From Phycisphaeraceae bacterium (GTDB lineage Bacteria; Planctomycetota; Phycisphaerae; Phycisphaerales; SM1A02), in contig CP054178.1 of NCBI GenBank assembly GCA_015709595.1, positions 310,001 through 374,000 on the forward strand: DNA of 64,000 nt, in the 5' to 3' direction. A model generated the notes under the pieces. The model saw only the letters and a program-made list of their open reading frames with translations. It did no database searches and had not been told where the DNA came from. Position numbers and translations under genes: made by a program. This document shows positions 50,534 through 60,299 of the stretch, in pieces; the first letter of the stretch is position 1; each line of letters begins with the position of its first letter.

Positions 50534-52039
50534 TCAGCCGACCCGACCCATCCGCTTCGTCGCCGACCGGTAGATCTGCTCGCAGCGATTGGCCGCCCCA
50601 TCCCAAGTGAGTTTGCGCACCTCGAAGGCGCCATGTTCACGCAGCGTTCGCTGCAGCGGCGGATACTTCAGCACCGCGATGATCTTGTTGGCGATGTCAT
50701 CCACGTCCCAGAAATCAACCTTGAGCGCGTGCGTGAGCACCTCGCTGACGCCCGAGGACTTGGAGATGATGACCGGTACGTCGTGACCCATGGCTTCCAG
50801 CGGAGCGATGCCGAAGGGTTCCGACACGCTGGGCATGACATACAGGTCCGCCAAGGCGAAGACGCGCTGAATGTCCGCCCCGCGCAGGAACCCCGTGAAG
50901 AGCACCTTGTGGCCGATACCCAGCTCGGCGGCCATCTCGATCATGCGGGCGGCCTGGTCGCCGTTGCCCGCCACCACGAACTTCACGTCGTCCATGTACT
51001 CCAGCACGCGCTTGGCGGCGCGGATGAAGTACTCCGGCCCCTTCTGCATGGTGATGCGGCCGAAATACAGCACGATCCTGTCGCGGCTCTCAATGCCGAT
51101 GTTGGTCGGCTGCGTGGGGGAGAGTTCGACCCCGTTGTAGACTACTTCCACCTTGTCAGCATGAATGCCGTAGCGGGCCACAATGGTGTTCTTGGTGAGT
51201 TGGCTGACGGCGATGATCAGCATGGCCGCGTGCATGCCGCGACGCTCGATGTCGTAGACCGCCTGGTTGACGTGCAGCCCGGAACGGTCGAACTCCGTCG
51301 AGTGGACGTGGACGACCAGCGGCTTGCCGCTCATGCGGGCAATCCACATCCCCGCCGGATACGTCAGCCAGTCGTGGGCATGGATGACGTCGAACTGTTC
51401 CCGCCGGGCCGCGGCAAGGGCGAAGTGAGCGTAGCGATGGACCTGACCCATCAGGTCGCCGCCGTAGTCGGCGCCGGTTGGGACAGGGGGCGGGGGCGTC
51501 GCCATCCACCCCGGTGCGCCGGCGGGGTCGTGCGGCGTGGGCGCGGTCCACGCCCCCCCGGCGGTCGCTCCCCCTCCTCGATCCGGGCCGGCGCCATGAA
51601 TGGTGCGCTCCCGCTGCGCCCAGTAGTGGCCCGCCTCCATTTCGACGCCGGGAATGGCTCCCGCCGCGGGTGCATAACTGCTCGAAACCTGCATCGGCAG
51701 CTCGACGAAGCGCGCCTGGCGAGTCTCAACCCGCTCGCCCTCGCGGATGACGGTGGTCGAGGCGCCGGCTGCTCCCGCAGGTGCGACCGTGTGCGGCTGT
51801 CCGCCACCCGACGGGATACCCAAGGCGGGGACGTCTCCCACGGATGACATCGCGGACAGCACCCGATCCGGGCTGAGCAGACGCACATGCGAGGCGGCAT
51901 CGCCCTCCACCGACTTGGGCAGCACGAACGTGACCTCCACCCCTCGACGGACGAGGGCCTTCGTCAGCCCGTGGCAGGCCGTGCCAAGGCCGCCGGTGAT
52001 GAACGGTGGAAACTCCCACCCCAGCATGAGGACGCGCAT
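50534..52039 (-). CDS. glycosyltransferase family 4/5 (glycogen synthase-like)
   Basis: The protein has 501 residues and the GT-B fold. The N-terminal MRVLMLGWEFPPFITGGLGT is the hallmark of starch/glycogen synthase-like enzymes (GG loop binding the nucleotide). Then comes VIHAHDWLTYPAG, and in the C-terminal half RIVLYFGRITMQKGPEYFIR, KVLFTGFLRG and MPSVSEPFGIAPLEAMGHDV with the E-x7-E nucleotide motif. A Pro/Gly-rich insertion of about 80 residues (near 115-200) separates the halves and is uncommon. The acceptor is unknown; alpha-glucan synthesis is plausible. Confidence 0.78.
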   Translation of the reverse strand: MRVLMLGWEFPPFITGGLGTACHGLTKALVRRGVEVTFVLPKSVEGDAASHVRLLSPDRVLSAMSSVGDVPALGIPSGGGQPHTVAPAGAAGASTTVIREGERVETRQARFVELPMQVSSSYAPAAGAIPGVEMEAGHYWAQRERTIHGAGPDRGGGATAGGAWTAPTPHDPAGAPGWMATPPPPVPTGADYGGDLMGQVHRYAHFALAAARREQFDVIHAHDWLTYPAGMWIARMSGKPLVVHVHSTEFDRSGLHVNQAVYDIERRGMHAAMLIIAVSQLTKNTIVARYGIHADKVEVVYNGVELSPTQPTNIGIESRDRIVLYFGRITMQKGPEYFIRAAKRVLEYMDDVKFVVAGNGDQAARMIEMAAELGIGHKVLFTGFLRGADIQRVFALADLYVMPSVSEPFGIAPLEAMGHDVPVIISKSSGVSEVLTHALKVDFWDVDDIANKIIAVLKYPPLQRTLREHGAFEVRKLTWDGAANRCEQIYRSATKRMGRVG

Positions 52040-52211
52040 GGTTCCGCCCGAGAAGACCTGGTGCCTGTGATGAAGATGCCGCCCCGCGTCCTGCGGTCAC
52101 GCCCGACGGGCGCGGCCGCCTTCTTCAGCGGCGCCGCGGCAGTTGGGAATGATGGTAGGCGAGCGTGTGGAATCGACCAGCGATCGGACTTCGAATGGTT
52201 AGAATCGCACC

Positions 52212-53177
52212 ATGCGGAAGGAGCCGCCCGCCACCCCGACCACCTCTGGCGCGCCGCACGCTTCGACAAGCGTGCGACCCGAGTCGGAGCCGCCGTGGAC
52301 GACTCGCCGGCTGCTCGACTGGATGCGCGGGTACTTTGTCGATCGGAAAATCGACTCCCCCCGACTCGTCGCCGAATGGCTGCTCGCCCACGTGCTGGGT
52401 TGCCAGCGGCTGCGGCTGTACATGGAAGCCGATCGCCCGGCCTCGCCGGATGAACTCGCCCGGCTGCGCGGGCTGGTGAAGCGCATCGCCGCCCACGAAC
52501 CGGTGCAGTACGTGCTGGGCGAGTGGGACTTCTACGGTCGGCCGTTCTTCGTGTCCCCCTGTACGCTGATTCCGCGGCCCTGCACGGAGTCGCTGGTGGA
52601 GCAGGTGATCCGCTGGGGACGTGGGCGTGGGGTGGCGAAGGACGGCAACGAAGCACGGCCCATCGGGGGAATCGCCGACCTCGGCACGGGGACCGGCTGC
52701 ATCGGGCTGACGCTCGCCCTGGAGTGGCCTGCCGCCCGGCTGGTGGCGACGGATATCGCCCCGGAGGTGCTGGAACTCGCCCGCCGCAACGCGGAGCGCC
52801 ACGGGGTTTCGGAGCGAGTGGAGTTCCGGCTTGGTTCGCTCCTCGAGCCGCTGGCGGGTGAACGATTCGACATCATCGCATCCAACCCGCCGTACATTCC
52901 AGATGATGAGTGGACCGCCGTGGCGCCGAACGTGAGGGACTACGAGCCGCACCGGGCCCTGCGCGGCGGGGCGGATGGGCTGGCCTTCATTCGGCCGCTC
53001 CTCGCCGGCGCGGCCGAGGTGCTCACCCCGCGGGGCCTGCTGGCGGTGGAGATTCCTCACGCGAAGCGGGACGCGGTGCTGGCCCTTGCCGCCGACGCGC
53101 CGGGGCTGATGAACGCCCGCGTGGAGAAGGACAGTGAGGGATTGTGGCGTGTGCTGCTGGCGGAACGGACGGGGTGA
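52212..53177 (+). CDS. prmC: release factor glutamine N5-methyltransferase
   Basis: PrmC methylates the Gln of the GGQ motif of peptide release factors with SAM. The 321-residue protein has the helical N-terminal part (ERYLLAHVLG-type, here VAEWLLAHVLGCQRLRLYM), the core sequence FYGRPFFVSP and RPCTESLVEQVI, the SAM loop IADLGTGTGCIGLTLAL and the diagnostic NPPYIP near 228. The Pro/Ser-rich N-terminal 30 residues are extra. It is placed divergent to the glycosyltransferase. Standard single-copy gene. Confidence 0.9.
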   Translation: MRKEPPATPTTSGAPHASTSVRPESEPPWTTRRLLDWMRGYFVDRKIDSPRLVAEWLLAHVLGCQRLRLYMEADRPASPDELARLRGLVKRIAAHEPVQYVLGEWDFYGRPFFVSPCTLIPRPCTESLVEQVIRWGRGRGVAKDGNEARPIGGIADLGTGTGCIGLTLALEWPAARLVATDIAPEVLELARRNAERHGVSERVEFRLGSLLEPLAGERFDIIASNPPYIPDDEWTAVAPNVRDYEPHRALRGGADGLAFIRPLLAGAAEVLTPRGLLAVEIPHAKRDAVLALAADAPGLMNARVEKDSEGLWRVLLAERTG

Positions 53178-53237
53178 TGGCGTTCTGCGCCGCTTGGCGA
53201 TCGAGCACCCAGCATCCTGGCGTCTGATGCCCGCCCC

Positions 53238-54077
53238 TTACCCGAACATCATGTCCACCGCCGTCACCATCAGCACGATCACAAATACCAGCCGCACCAC
53301 GTTGACCGGCAGTTTGTGGGTGAGATGCGCGCCGATGAAACTGCCTACGATGGCCAGCGGGATGATGACCGCCGCGATAGTGACGCTCTGAGCCACCGCC
53401 GCAGGCAGTCCGGTGAAGCCCGCCACCCAGTCCACCACGCCGTTGCCCTTGACCGCTGATTCCTCCACCAGCGTTGGCAGCGTCATGTTCTTGCGCACCG
53501 CGCCGAAGACCGAGGTGATGGTCATCAGAGCCGAGCTGGTGGCGATGGCGTTGCGCAGCGGAATCTTGCAGATCTTCTGGAACAGCGGCACGACCACGAT
53601 GCCCCCGCCGATGCCCAGCACGCCCGCCATGAAGCCCACCACCGATCCGACGAAGGGGATCCGCCATCGACCCCGGCGCGGCCCGTCCGCATGGTCCGGC
53701 TCCTTGGGCTTGAGCAGCTTGCGCACGTTGAGGTAGATGACGTAGAGCAGAAACGTGGCGAAGATGCGCTTGAGCAGGTGGGCGTTGAACAGGTTGCCCG
53801 TCTGCACGCCGAGGATGATGAACACGATGGCGAAGGGCAGCATGATCCACACCACGCGCCAGCGCACGGCGTGATTGCGGTGATGCTGAATCGTCGAGGG
53901 CACCGCCACGAAGGTGATGACCAGCATCGACGCCGCCTGCGCGAGGTGCATGTCGTGGCTGAAGACCAGCGTCAGGGCGGGAATCAGGATAATCGACCCG
54001 CCGATCCCCAGCAGCCCGCCGAGGATGCCGGCGAGCAACCCGAAACCGGAGAGGGCCAGAATCTCATACCACGGCAT
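53238..54077 (-). CDS. TauE/SafE family membrane transporter
   Basis: The protein has 279 residues and eight or nine expected membrane helices. The two conserved Gly-rich halves are ILAGILGGLLGIGGSIILIP and FMAGVLGIGGGIVVVPLF, the double motif of the TauE/SafE (DUF81) family. Members move sulfonates, sulfite or related organic anions; the substrate cannot be read from the sequence. Several arginines and histidines lie in the loop PKEPDHADGPRRGRWR. It stands between PrmC and RecJ without sulfur genes. Confidence 0.8.
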   Translation of the reverse strand: MPWYEILALSGFGLLAGILGGLLGIGGSIILIPALTLVFSHDMHLAQAASMLVITFVAVPSTIQHHRNHAVRWRVVWIMLPFAIVFIILGVQTGNLFNAHLLKRIFATFLLYVIYLNVRKLLKPKEPDHADGPRRGRWRIPFVGSVVGFMAGVLGIGGGIVVVPLFQKICKIPLRNAIATSSALMTITSVFGAVRKNMTLPTLVEESAVKGNGVVDWVAGFTGLPAAVAQSVTIAAVIIPLAIVGSFIGAHLTHKLPVNVVRLVFVIVLMVTAVDMMFG

Positions 54078-54187
54078 GGGCCGGAGTGTAGGGGAGATCC
54101 GTCGAGGGTGCGACGGACCATATCGAAGGATGACGTGAATCGACTGAGGATTGGTGACACCGGGGCGTTCTCCGGTATCCTGTGCCC

Positions 54188-55978
54188 ATGCGAGGCCTGA
54201 CGCACCGCTGGCGCTGGCGAAGGGAGCCGCCCCCGTCCAGGGAAGGGGCGCTAGTGGAGCGCGTGCTCGCCGCGCGGGGCCTCTCGAACCCGGATGAAGT
54301 CCGGGCCTTCCGCGAGCCGACGCTTCGAGCGCTGCACGCCCCCGGCCTGATGCCCAACATCGACGCCGCCGCCGAGCGCATTCTCGACGCCGCGCAGCGC
54401 GGTCGAACCATCATCCTGTACGGCGACTACGACGTGGACGGCGTCACGGGCGTCGCCATTCTCTACCACACCATCAAGGCCATCGAGCCAGGCGCCCGAA
54501 TCGGCACCTTCGTCCCCCACCGACTGGAGGACGGCTACGGGCTGAATCCCGACGCCCTGCGCGAGCTGCACGCAGGCGGGGCGGAACTGGTCGTCAGCGT
54601 CGATTGCGGCATCACCGGGGCGGAGGAAGCCCGCATCGCCCGCTCGATCGGGCTGGAACTCATCATCACGGACCACCACAATGTGCCAACGGGTGATGGG
54701 GCACTTCCTGAAGCGATCTGCGTTCATCCGCGTCTGCCTGGAAGCGAATACCCCTTCGGCGACCTGTGCGGCGCGGGCGTGGCCTTCAAACTGGCATGGC
54801 GGCTGGCCACCCGCTGGGCGGGATCGGACAAGGTGGGCAAGCAACTGCAGAAGGTGCTGCTCGATCTGCTGCCGCTGGCGGCGCTCGGCACCATTGCGGA
54901 CGTGATGCCGCTCGTGGGCGAGAACCGCGTGATCGCCTCGCTGGGGCTTCGGACGATCCGAGCCACGCCCTTCGCGGGGCTCAAGGCGCTCATCGACGCC
55001 GCCGGGCTTGCGGACGCGAAGATCGACTGCGAGAAGGTGGGCTTCGTGCTCGGCCCGACGCTCAACGCCGTGGGCCGCCTCGGCCATGCCCGCGACGCCA
55101 TGCGCCTGATGACGGACGCACCACCCGAGGAGGCGATCGGACTGGCCAGGCGGCTGGCGGAACTGAACCGTCAGCGCCAGCAGACGGAGCGGACGATTGT
55201 CGCTCAGGCCGCCGACATGGCGGCCCACGCCGGCATGACCGGCACGGATCGGCGCGCCATCGTGCTGGCGCACGACGCATGGCATCCGGGCGTGGTCGGC
55301 ATCGTCTGCTCGCGACTGGTGGACAAGCATCGGCGACCCGTGGTGCTGATGAACCGCCAGGGCGGCGTGTGCAAGGGCTCGGCCCGCAGCATCGACGGCT
55401 ACTCCATCGCCGCGGGCTTCGCCGCCTGCGCCGACCTGCTCACCAAGCACGGCGGACACGACATGGCGGCAGGCCTGACGATGCCCGACGTCAACCTCGA
55501 CGCCTTCACCGAGCGGCTGACGGCCCACGCCAATGAACACATTCCCATCGAGTGGCTGACGCCCTCGCTGGAAGTCGATTGCGAGGCGACGCTGGCGGAC
55601 CTGTCGGCCCAAGCCGTCATGGATCTTCGTTCGCTTTCCCCCTTCGGTCGCGGCAACCCGCGTCCTGTGGTGTTTGTGCGCGGCGCGGTGCTCACGACTC
55701 CGCCGCGCACCATCGGCAAGGACGGCGGACACCTCGACCTGCGGCTGGTGCAGGACGTGGACGGGCGACGATGCTTCATCCGCGCCGTCTGGTGGCGGGC
55801 GGGGTCACTCGCGGCCCAGCTCCAGCAGAATCAGCGCGTGGACGTGGCGATTGAACCGAAGATCAATGAGTTCAACGGTCGAACCAGCGTTGAGGCGGAG
55901 ATTCGAGACATCCGGATCGCCGCTCCGACGCGTGCGACGGATCGGGTCCGGTCGATCGAGGCCTACAACCACGGGTGA
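54188..55978 (+). CDS. recJ: single-stranded-DNA-specific exonuclease RecJ
   Basis: The protein has 596 residues. The DHH superfamily motifs are ILYGDYDVDGVTGVAILY (motif I), VSVDCGITGAEEAR (motif II) and LIITDHHNVPTGDG (DHH, motif III), followed by GAGVAFKLAW and the DHHA1 part with GSARSIDGYSIAAGFAACAD and KHGGHDMAAGLT, and an OB-fold end. RecJ degrades 5' single strands in recombination and repair using Mn/Mg. ATG 54188 is listed; GTG 54182 is also possible. It is flanked by a 78-base gap before a penicillin acylase gene. Confidence 0.93.
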   Translation: MRGLTHRWRWRREPPPSREGALVERVLAARGLSNPDEVRAFREPTLRALHAPGLMPNIDAAAERILDAAQRGRTIILYGDYDVDGVTGVAILYHTIKAIEPGARIGTFVPHRLEDGYGLNPDALRELHAGGAELVVSVDCGITGAEEARIARSIGLELIITDHHNVPTGDGALPEAICVHPRLPGSEYPFGDLCGAGVAFKLAWRLATRWAGSDKVGKQLQKVLLDLLPLAALGTIADVMPLVGENRVIASLGLRTIRATPFAGLKALIDAAGLADAKIDCEKVGFVLGPTLNAVGRLGHARDAMRLMTDAPPEEAIGLARRLAELNRQRQQTERTIVAQAADMAAHAGMTGTDRRAIVLAHDAWHPGVVGIVCSRLVDKHRRPVVLMNRQGGVCKGSARSIDGYSIAAGFAACADLLTKHGGHDMAAGLTMPDVNLDAFTERLTAHANEHIPIEWLTPSLEVDCEATLADLSAQAVMDLRSLSPFGRGNPRPVVFVRGAVLTTPPRTIGKDGGHLDLRLVQDVDGRRCFIRAVWWRAGSLAAQLQQNQRVDVAIEPKINEFNGRTSVEAEIRDIRIAAPTRATDRVRSIEAYNHG

Positions 55979-56069
55979 ACCCGGATGATTCAACGAGCAT
56001 GATGTCCGCCAAGTCATCATTCACGCTCATCCGTGTTCATCCCTGGCTTCAGTTTTCATGGAGTGCGTG

Positions 56070-58424
56070 ATGCTTGTCCTTGCGTCGACACTGATGGTGC
56101 TGATGTCCGGCGATCCCCTGCGCGACTCCCTGCCGGTGTACACGGGAGAGACGACCATCTCGGGGCTGACGGCTCCGGTGACGATCCGCCGTGACGTCCA
56201 AGCCGTGCCGATCATCGAAGGCGCTGCCGCACTCGACGTGATGACCGCACAGGGCTTCGTCCACTCGCAGGAGCGGTTCTTCCAGATGGATCTCGCCCGG
56301 CGTTACGCCGCGGGGGAACTGGCCGAAGTCGTCGGTCCGCCCATGCTGGCGACTGATCGCACGATGCGCCATCACCGCTTCCGTTCGGTCGCCGCGGCGG
56401 TGGTGGCGGCGCTCACGCCCGAGGACCGGGCGATCCTGGACGCCTACGTCCGAGGCGTCAACGCGTACCTGGCTCAAGCCGCCGCGCCGCCGCCGGAATA
56501 CGCCCTGCTGAACGCCAAACCCGCGCCGTGGACGGCGGAGGATTCGATCCTCGTCATCCTGTCGATGTACGACGCGCTGCACCGCGAGGCGTCCGTTGAA
56601 GCGCGAATGGGCGTCATGCAGGAAGCGATGCCCGCGGAGCTTGTGGCGTTCCTGACGCCGGACACCACGCGCGATGACTCACCGCTCATCCTTGAACCCG
56701 ATGGGACCAATGGGCACCGCCCCGCGCTGATCCCCGCCCCGGAGATCATTGACCTGCGCACCAGAACCACCGCGGACGCCGCGGCAGCATGGCTGATGGA
56801 TGATCTCATCGAACCCAGGCCGCTGCTGGCCGGGTCAAACAACTGGGCGGTGGCGGGGACGCGCACCACGGACGGACGCGCCATCGTGGCCAACGATCCG
56901 CACCTGATGCTCGCCGCCCCTGTGCTGTGGTATCGCTGCGAGCTGGCATGGCCCGGGCACCGGGCCGTAGGCGTCTCGCTGCCCGGCGTGCCGTGGATCG
57001 TGATCGGCAGCACCGATCACCTTGCGTGGGGCGTGACCAACGCCACGGCGGATTTTCAGGACTGGATCATCGTCGAAGTCGATCCCGATGATCCGTCACG
57101 GTATCGCACGCCGCAGGGATGGGAGCCGTTCGGCGAGATCGTCGAAACCATCCGCGTGCGCGGCGGCGCGGATGAGCCGCTCACCCTGCGCACCACCCGC
57201 TGGGGAGTGGTGCAGGCGATGGATCATCGCGGTCGCCCCATGGTGCTCAGATGGACGGCGCATGATCCCGCCATGACCAATCTCGGCCTGATGCGCATGA
57301 TCAACGCGCGCACACTGGAAGAAGGGCTGGCCGTGGCCCGCGCGTGGCGCGGACCATCGCAGAACGTGGTCATGGCCGACGCGACCGGGCGCATCGGCTG
57401 GGTGATCTCCGGCGGCTATCCGAACCGGGCGGGGTTCTCCGGCAAGTTCCCCGAGTCGTGGGCGGACGGCTCGAAGGGCTGGAACGGTGAACTGCCTGAG
57501 CATCTGCGGCCGCAGGTGATCGATCCGCCCTCGGGCGTGGTATTCACGGCGAACAATCGCACCTCGTCGCTGGCCCAGTCCAGACGGCTCTCCAGCATGT
57601 GGGCTGGGCCTGATCGTGCGAAGCGCATCGCCATGATGCTCTCGTCGGCACGGAAGCCCTTCTCTGAAAGCGATCTGCTGGACATGCAGCTCGACACGCG
57701 CGTGACGCCGCTGGAGGCGTACCAGGCGCTCGCGCTGCGCCTGCTTGACGGTGTGGAGGACGCTGAACTCGCGCAGGCGCGGCAGGCGATCGCCGCGTGG
57801 TCCGGAGAGGCCGAAGTCGATCAGCCCGGCCTGCCTCTGCTCAACGCCTGGCAGCGGCGCGTGCGGACGCGCGTGCTCACGCCGATCATGCGCGAATGCA
57901 CCGCCATCGACCCGTCGTTCCGCTACGGCTGGTACCTTGCGGATGAAGTCGTGGCGCGGCTTCTCGAGGAGCGACCCGACCACCTGCTGGCGCCGGGGTT
58001 CGAGACATGGGACTCGCTGCTGCTGACATGCCTGCGCGAGGCCATCGCGGACCTGAAGCGCGCCCAGCCGCCCCTGCCCATCGACGCCACGTGGGGACAG
58101 GTGAACCGGGCGGCGATCCGCCATCCGGTGGCCGAGGCGGCCCCGCCCTTCCTGCGCGGAATGCTCGGCATGCCCGAAGACCCGCTGCCCGGACACCCGG
58201 ACGCGGTGCGCGTGGCCGCGCCGACCTTCGGCGCCAGCATGCGTCTCGTGGTGAGTCCCGGCCGTGCCGCCGATGGGTTCCTGCAACTGCCCACCGGTCA
58301 GAGCGGACACCCGCTGTCGCCTCACTTCCGCGATCAGCATCGGGCGTGGCTCGAGGGTCGTCCGACGCCGCTGCGCCCCGGTGAAATCGTTCATACATTC
58401 ACGCTCGCACCGCCGGCGGAGTGA
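56070..58424 (+). CDS. penicillin acylase family protein
   Basis: The protein has 784 residues. ATG 56070 is chosen because GGAG lies six bases upstream; ATG 56058 is in frame. The N-terminus is a signal peptide (LVLASTLMVLMSG). The Ntn-hydrolase chain is seen as alpha and beta parts: FVHSQERFFQMDLARRYAAG, AELVGPPM-like AELAEVVGPPML, then the autocleavage site LLAGSNNWAVAG with Ser near 256 as new N-terminus, and VANDPHLMLAAPVLWYRCEL. Such enzymes hydrolyse amide bonds, including beta-lactam side chains and N-acyl homoserine lactones; the natural substrate is unknown. Export is predicted. Confidence 0.88.
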   Translation: MLVLASTLMVLMSGDPLRDSLPVYTGETTISGLTAPVTIRRDVQAVPIIEGAAALDVMTAQGFVHSQERFFQMDLARRYAAGELAEVVGPPMLATDRTMRHHRFRSVAAAVVAALTPEDRAILDAYVRGVNAYLAQAAAPPPEYALLNAKPAPWTAEDSILVILSMYDALHREASVEARMGVMQEAMPAELVAFLTPDTTRDDSPLILEPDGTNGHRPALIPAPEIIDLRTRTTADAAAAWLMDDLIEPRPLLAGSNNWAVAGTRTTDGRAIVANDPHLMLAAPVLWYRCELAWPGHRAVGVSLPGVPWIVIGSTDHLAWGVTNATADFQDWIIVEVDPDDPSRYRTPQGWEPFGEIVETIRVRGGADEPLTLRTTRWGVVQAMDHRGRPMVLRWTAHDPAMTNLGLMRMINARTLEEGLAVARAWRGPSQNVVMADATGRIGWVISGGYPNRAGFSGKFPESWADGSKGWNGELPEHLRPQVIDPPSGVVFTANNRTSSLAQSRRLSSMWAGPDRAKRIAMMLSSARKPFSESDLLDMQLDTRVTPLEAYQALALRLLDGVEDAELAQARQAIAAWSGEAEVDQPGLPLLNAWQRRVRTRVLTPIMRECTAIDPSFRYGWYLADEVVARLLEERPDHLLAPGFETWDSLLLTCLREAIADLKRAQPPLPIDATWGQVNRAAIRHPVAEAAPPFLRGMLGMPEDPLPGHPDAVRVAAPTFGASMRLVVSPGRAADGFLQLPTGQSGHPLSPHFRDQHRAWLEGRPTPLRPGEIVHTFTLAPPAE

Positions 58425-58908
58425 CATTCGCGGGCAGAAGCCCGGCGGCCACGAGCACGAGGATCAGTTCCGCCGCGTCGTGCTCGTCGAACGCGCCCAT
58501 GTCGAATGAATCCAGGTCCAGCACGCCCCACCACGTGCCGGAGTCGTCGCACAAGGGAATCACCAGTTCCGACTGATCGCGCGGATCACACGCGATGTAC
58601 CCGGGACCAAGTCCGCGCACATCGCGGACAATGAGCGTGGAGCGCGACAGGAGCGCACGTCCGCATGCCCCATGCAGCCCGATGGGCGAGCAGGCCGGCT
58701 TGTCGCGGCGGGGACCGAGGATGAGCCGCCGGTCGTCCGCTTCCCCGGGACGGTCGAGGTAGAAGCCCACCCACGAAACGCCCCGCGAGGCGTGTTCGCG
58801 CCAGAGGGCATCACACAACGCCGACATCCGCGCCTCGCGCATCGCATGGGCAGGCAGGGCTCTCGCGACGCGCATCACCTCGTCGTAGTTCCGTCTGAAG
58901 GTGGGCAT
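58399..58908 (-). CDS. free methionine-(R)-sulfoxide reductase, GAF type
   Basis: The protein has 169 residues and a GAF fold. All three conserved cysteines of the fRMsr family are in place: PACSPI, HGACGRALL and YIACDPRDQSELVIPL. The block WVGFYLD-like GVSWVGFYLDRPGE is also typical. The enzyme reduces free R-methionine sulfoxide using thioredoxin through the cysteine relay. The start MPTFRRNYDEV at 58908 is preferred to an upstream one. The gene end overlaps the penicillin acylase end by 26 bases. Confidence 0.8.
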   Translation of the reverse strand: MPTFRRNYDEVMRVARALPAHAMREARMSALCDALWREHASRGVSWVGFYLDRPGEADDRRLILGPRRDKPACSPIGLHGACGRALLSRSTLIVRDVRGLGPGYIACDPRDQSELVIPLCDDSGTWWGVLDLDSFDMGAFDEHDAAELILVLVAAGLLPANVTPPAVRA

Positions 58909-58942
58909 GGCGTGGCTTCCCGGCGAGACGAGCAAACGCCGA

Positions 58943-60109
58943 CTAACGCATCAGGTCCGCGAGGATTGACAACCCGCCCCGCAGCATCTCGTCCGGCACG
59001 GCGTAACTGAGCCGGAAATGCGTGTCGCGCCGGCTGAAGACCTTGCCGGGAATGATGAGCACGTTGCGCTCGATGGCCTTCTCGCAGAAGGCGCTGGCGG
59101 TCTGTCCGAGGCGCGAGGGCACCTCCACAAAGGCGTAGAACGCTCCGCCCATGGCGGGCATGGTCGTGATCGGCGCGAGTGCTTCGACCACCATGTCGCG
59201 CTTGCGCTGATACGCGCGGACCTGGGGTGACATGTCCACGTCGAACGCCGCCGCCACGCCCGCCTGCGCGATCGAGGGGGCGCAGACGAAGGTGTACTGC
59301 TGAATCTTCGTCATCTGCTCGATGAGCCGCTTGGGCCCGGCCGCATAGCCCAGTCGCCAGCCGGTGCAGCCGTAGGTCTTGCCGAACCCTCGCACCAGCA
59401 GCACGCGGTCGCTGATTCGCGCGGGGCTGGGGCACGCGCCATTCTCTCGCGCGTCGTCATAGGTGAAGGCGTCGTAGATCTCGTCGGAGATCAGCAGCAC
59501 GCCGCGCCGGTCGCAGAGCTCGATGATGTCGCGCAGTTCGTCCGTGCTGTTGACGGCGCCGCAGGGATTGCCGGGCGAGTTGAGAATCACTGCCTTGGTG
59601 CGCTCGGTCAGCAGCGGCTCGATCCGCGCGGCCGTGAGTTTTCCGTCCGGATACGTGTCGCACGGGACCGGCTTCCCGCCGCACATGGTGGTCATGCTGG
59701 GGTAGATCACGAACCACGGATCGGGCACGATGACTTCGTCGCCCGCGTCCAGAATCGACAGCAGCGCGAGGTAAATCGCCCCGCTGGTGCCGCTGGTGAC
59801 GGTCAGTCCGAGTTCATCGGACGGCACGTTCCAACCGACATCCTGCTTGAGGTGCTCCGAGATGCGGCGCAGCAGGTCCGGCGAACCCTGGGTGACGGTG
59901 TAGCCGTTGCGGTTCTCGCGGATGGCGCGGATCGCGGCCTCCTTGATCGGCTCCGGCACGGGAAAATCCGGCTGGCCGATCGAGAAGTTGTATGGATTCT
60001 TCAGTTTCGCACCGAGTTCAAAGACGCGGCGGATACCCGAGGGGTCGATCGAGCGCGAGCGCGAGGAAAGCAGTCGATCGACGTTGAGCGGCGAGGGTGA
60101 AGTCATCAT
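58943..60109 (-). CDS. PLP-dependent aminotransferase, class I (aspartate-type)
   Basis: The protein has 388 residues. The fold-type I features are YNFSIGQPDFPVPEPIKEA, NGYTVTQGSPDLLRRI, TSGTSGAIYLALLSIL, VPDPWFVIYPSM, LNSPGNPCGAVNS, DEIYDAF, and GFGKTYGCTGWRLGY with the PLP lysine. The C-terminal RLSYAVPDEM carries the substrate carboxylate-binding Arg. The sequence belongs to the AspC/AatA-like group (family I-gamma). It transfers amino groups between amino acids and oxo acids; exact substrate not assigned. ATG 60109 or 60106 is the start. Confidence 0.86.
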   Translation of the reverse strand: MMTSPSPLNVDRLLSSRSRSIDPSGIRRVFELGAKLKNPYNFSIGQPDFPVPEPIKEAAIRAIRENRNGYTVTQGSPDLLRRISEHLKQDVGWNVPSDELGLTVTSGTSGAIYLALLSILDAGDEVIVPDPWFVIYPSMTTMCGGKPVPCDTYPDGKLTAARIEPLLTERTKAVILNSPGNPCGAVNSTDELRDIIELCDRRGVLLISDEIYDAFTYDDARENGACPSPARISDRVLLVRGFGKTYGCTGWRLGYAAGPKRLIEQMTKIQQYTFVCAPSIAQAGVAAAFDVDMSPQVRAYQRKRDMVVEALAPITTMPAMGGAFYAFVEVPSRLGQTASAFCEKAIERNVLIIPGKVFSRRDTHFRLSYAVPDEMLRGGLSILADLMR

Positions 60110-60299
60110 GCTGGACAATACGAGGCCAATGACGCCAAGGCACGCGCGTCAGCAGGGGGACATCGCGGTGAACGCCTGACGTGATTCGCCTGACTGGACC
60201 TGCGATGTGACGCGACCGCGCCTGGTCACCGCAGGCAGACAACCATGCGAGCCGCTGAGACGGCCGGCATCAACCGCACGGCACGCCTCGCCGGACAGA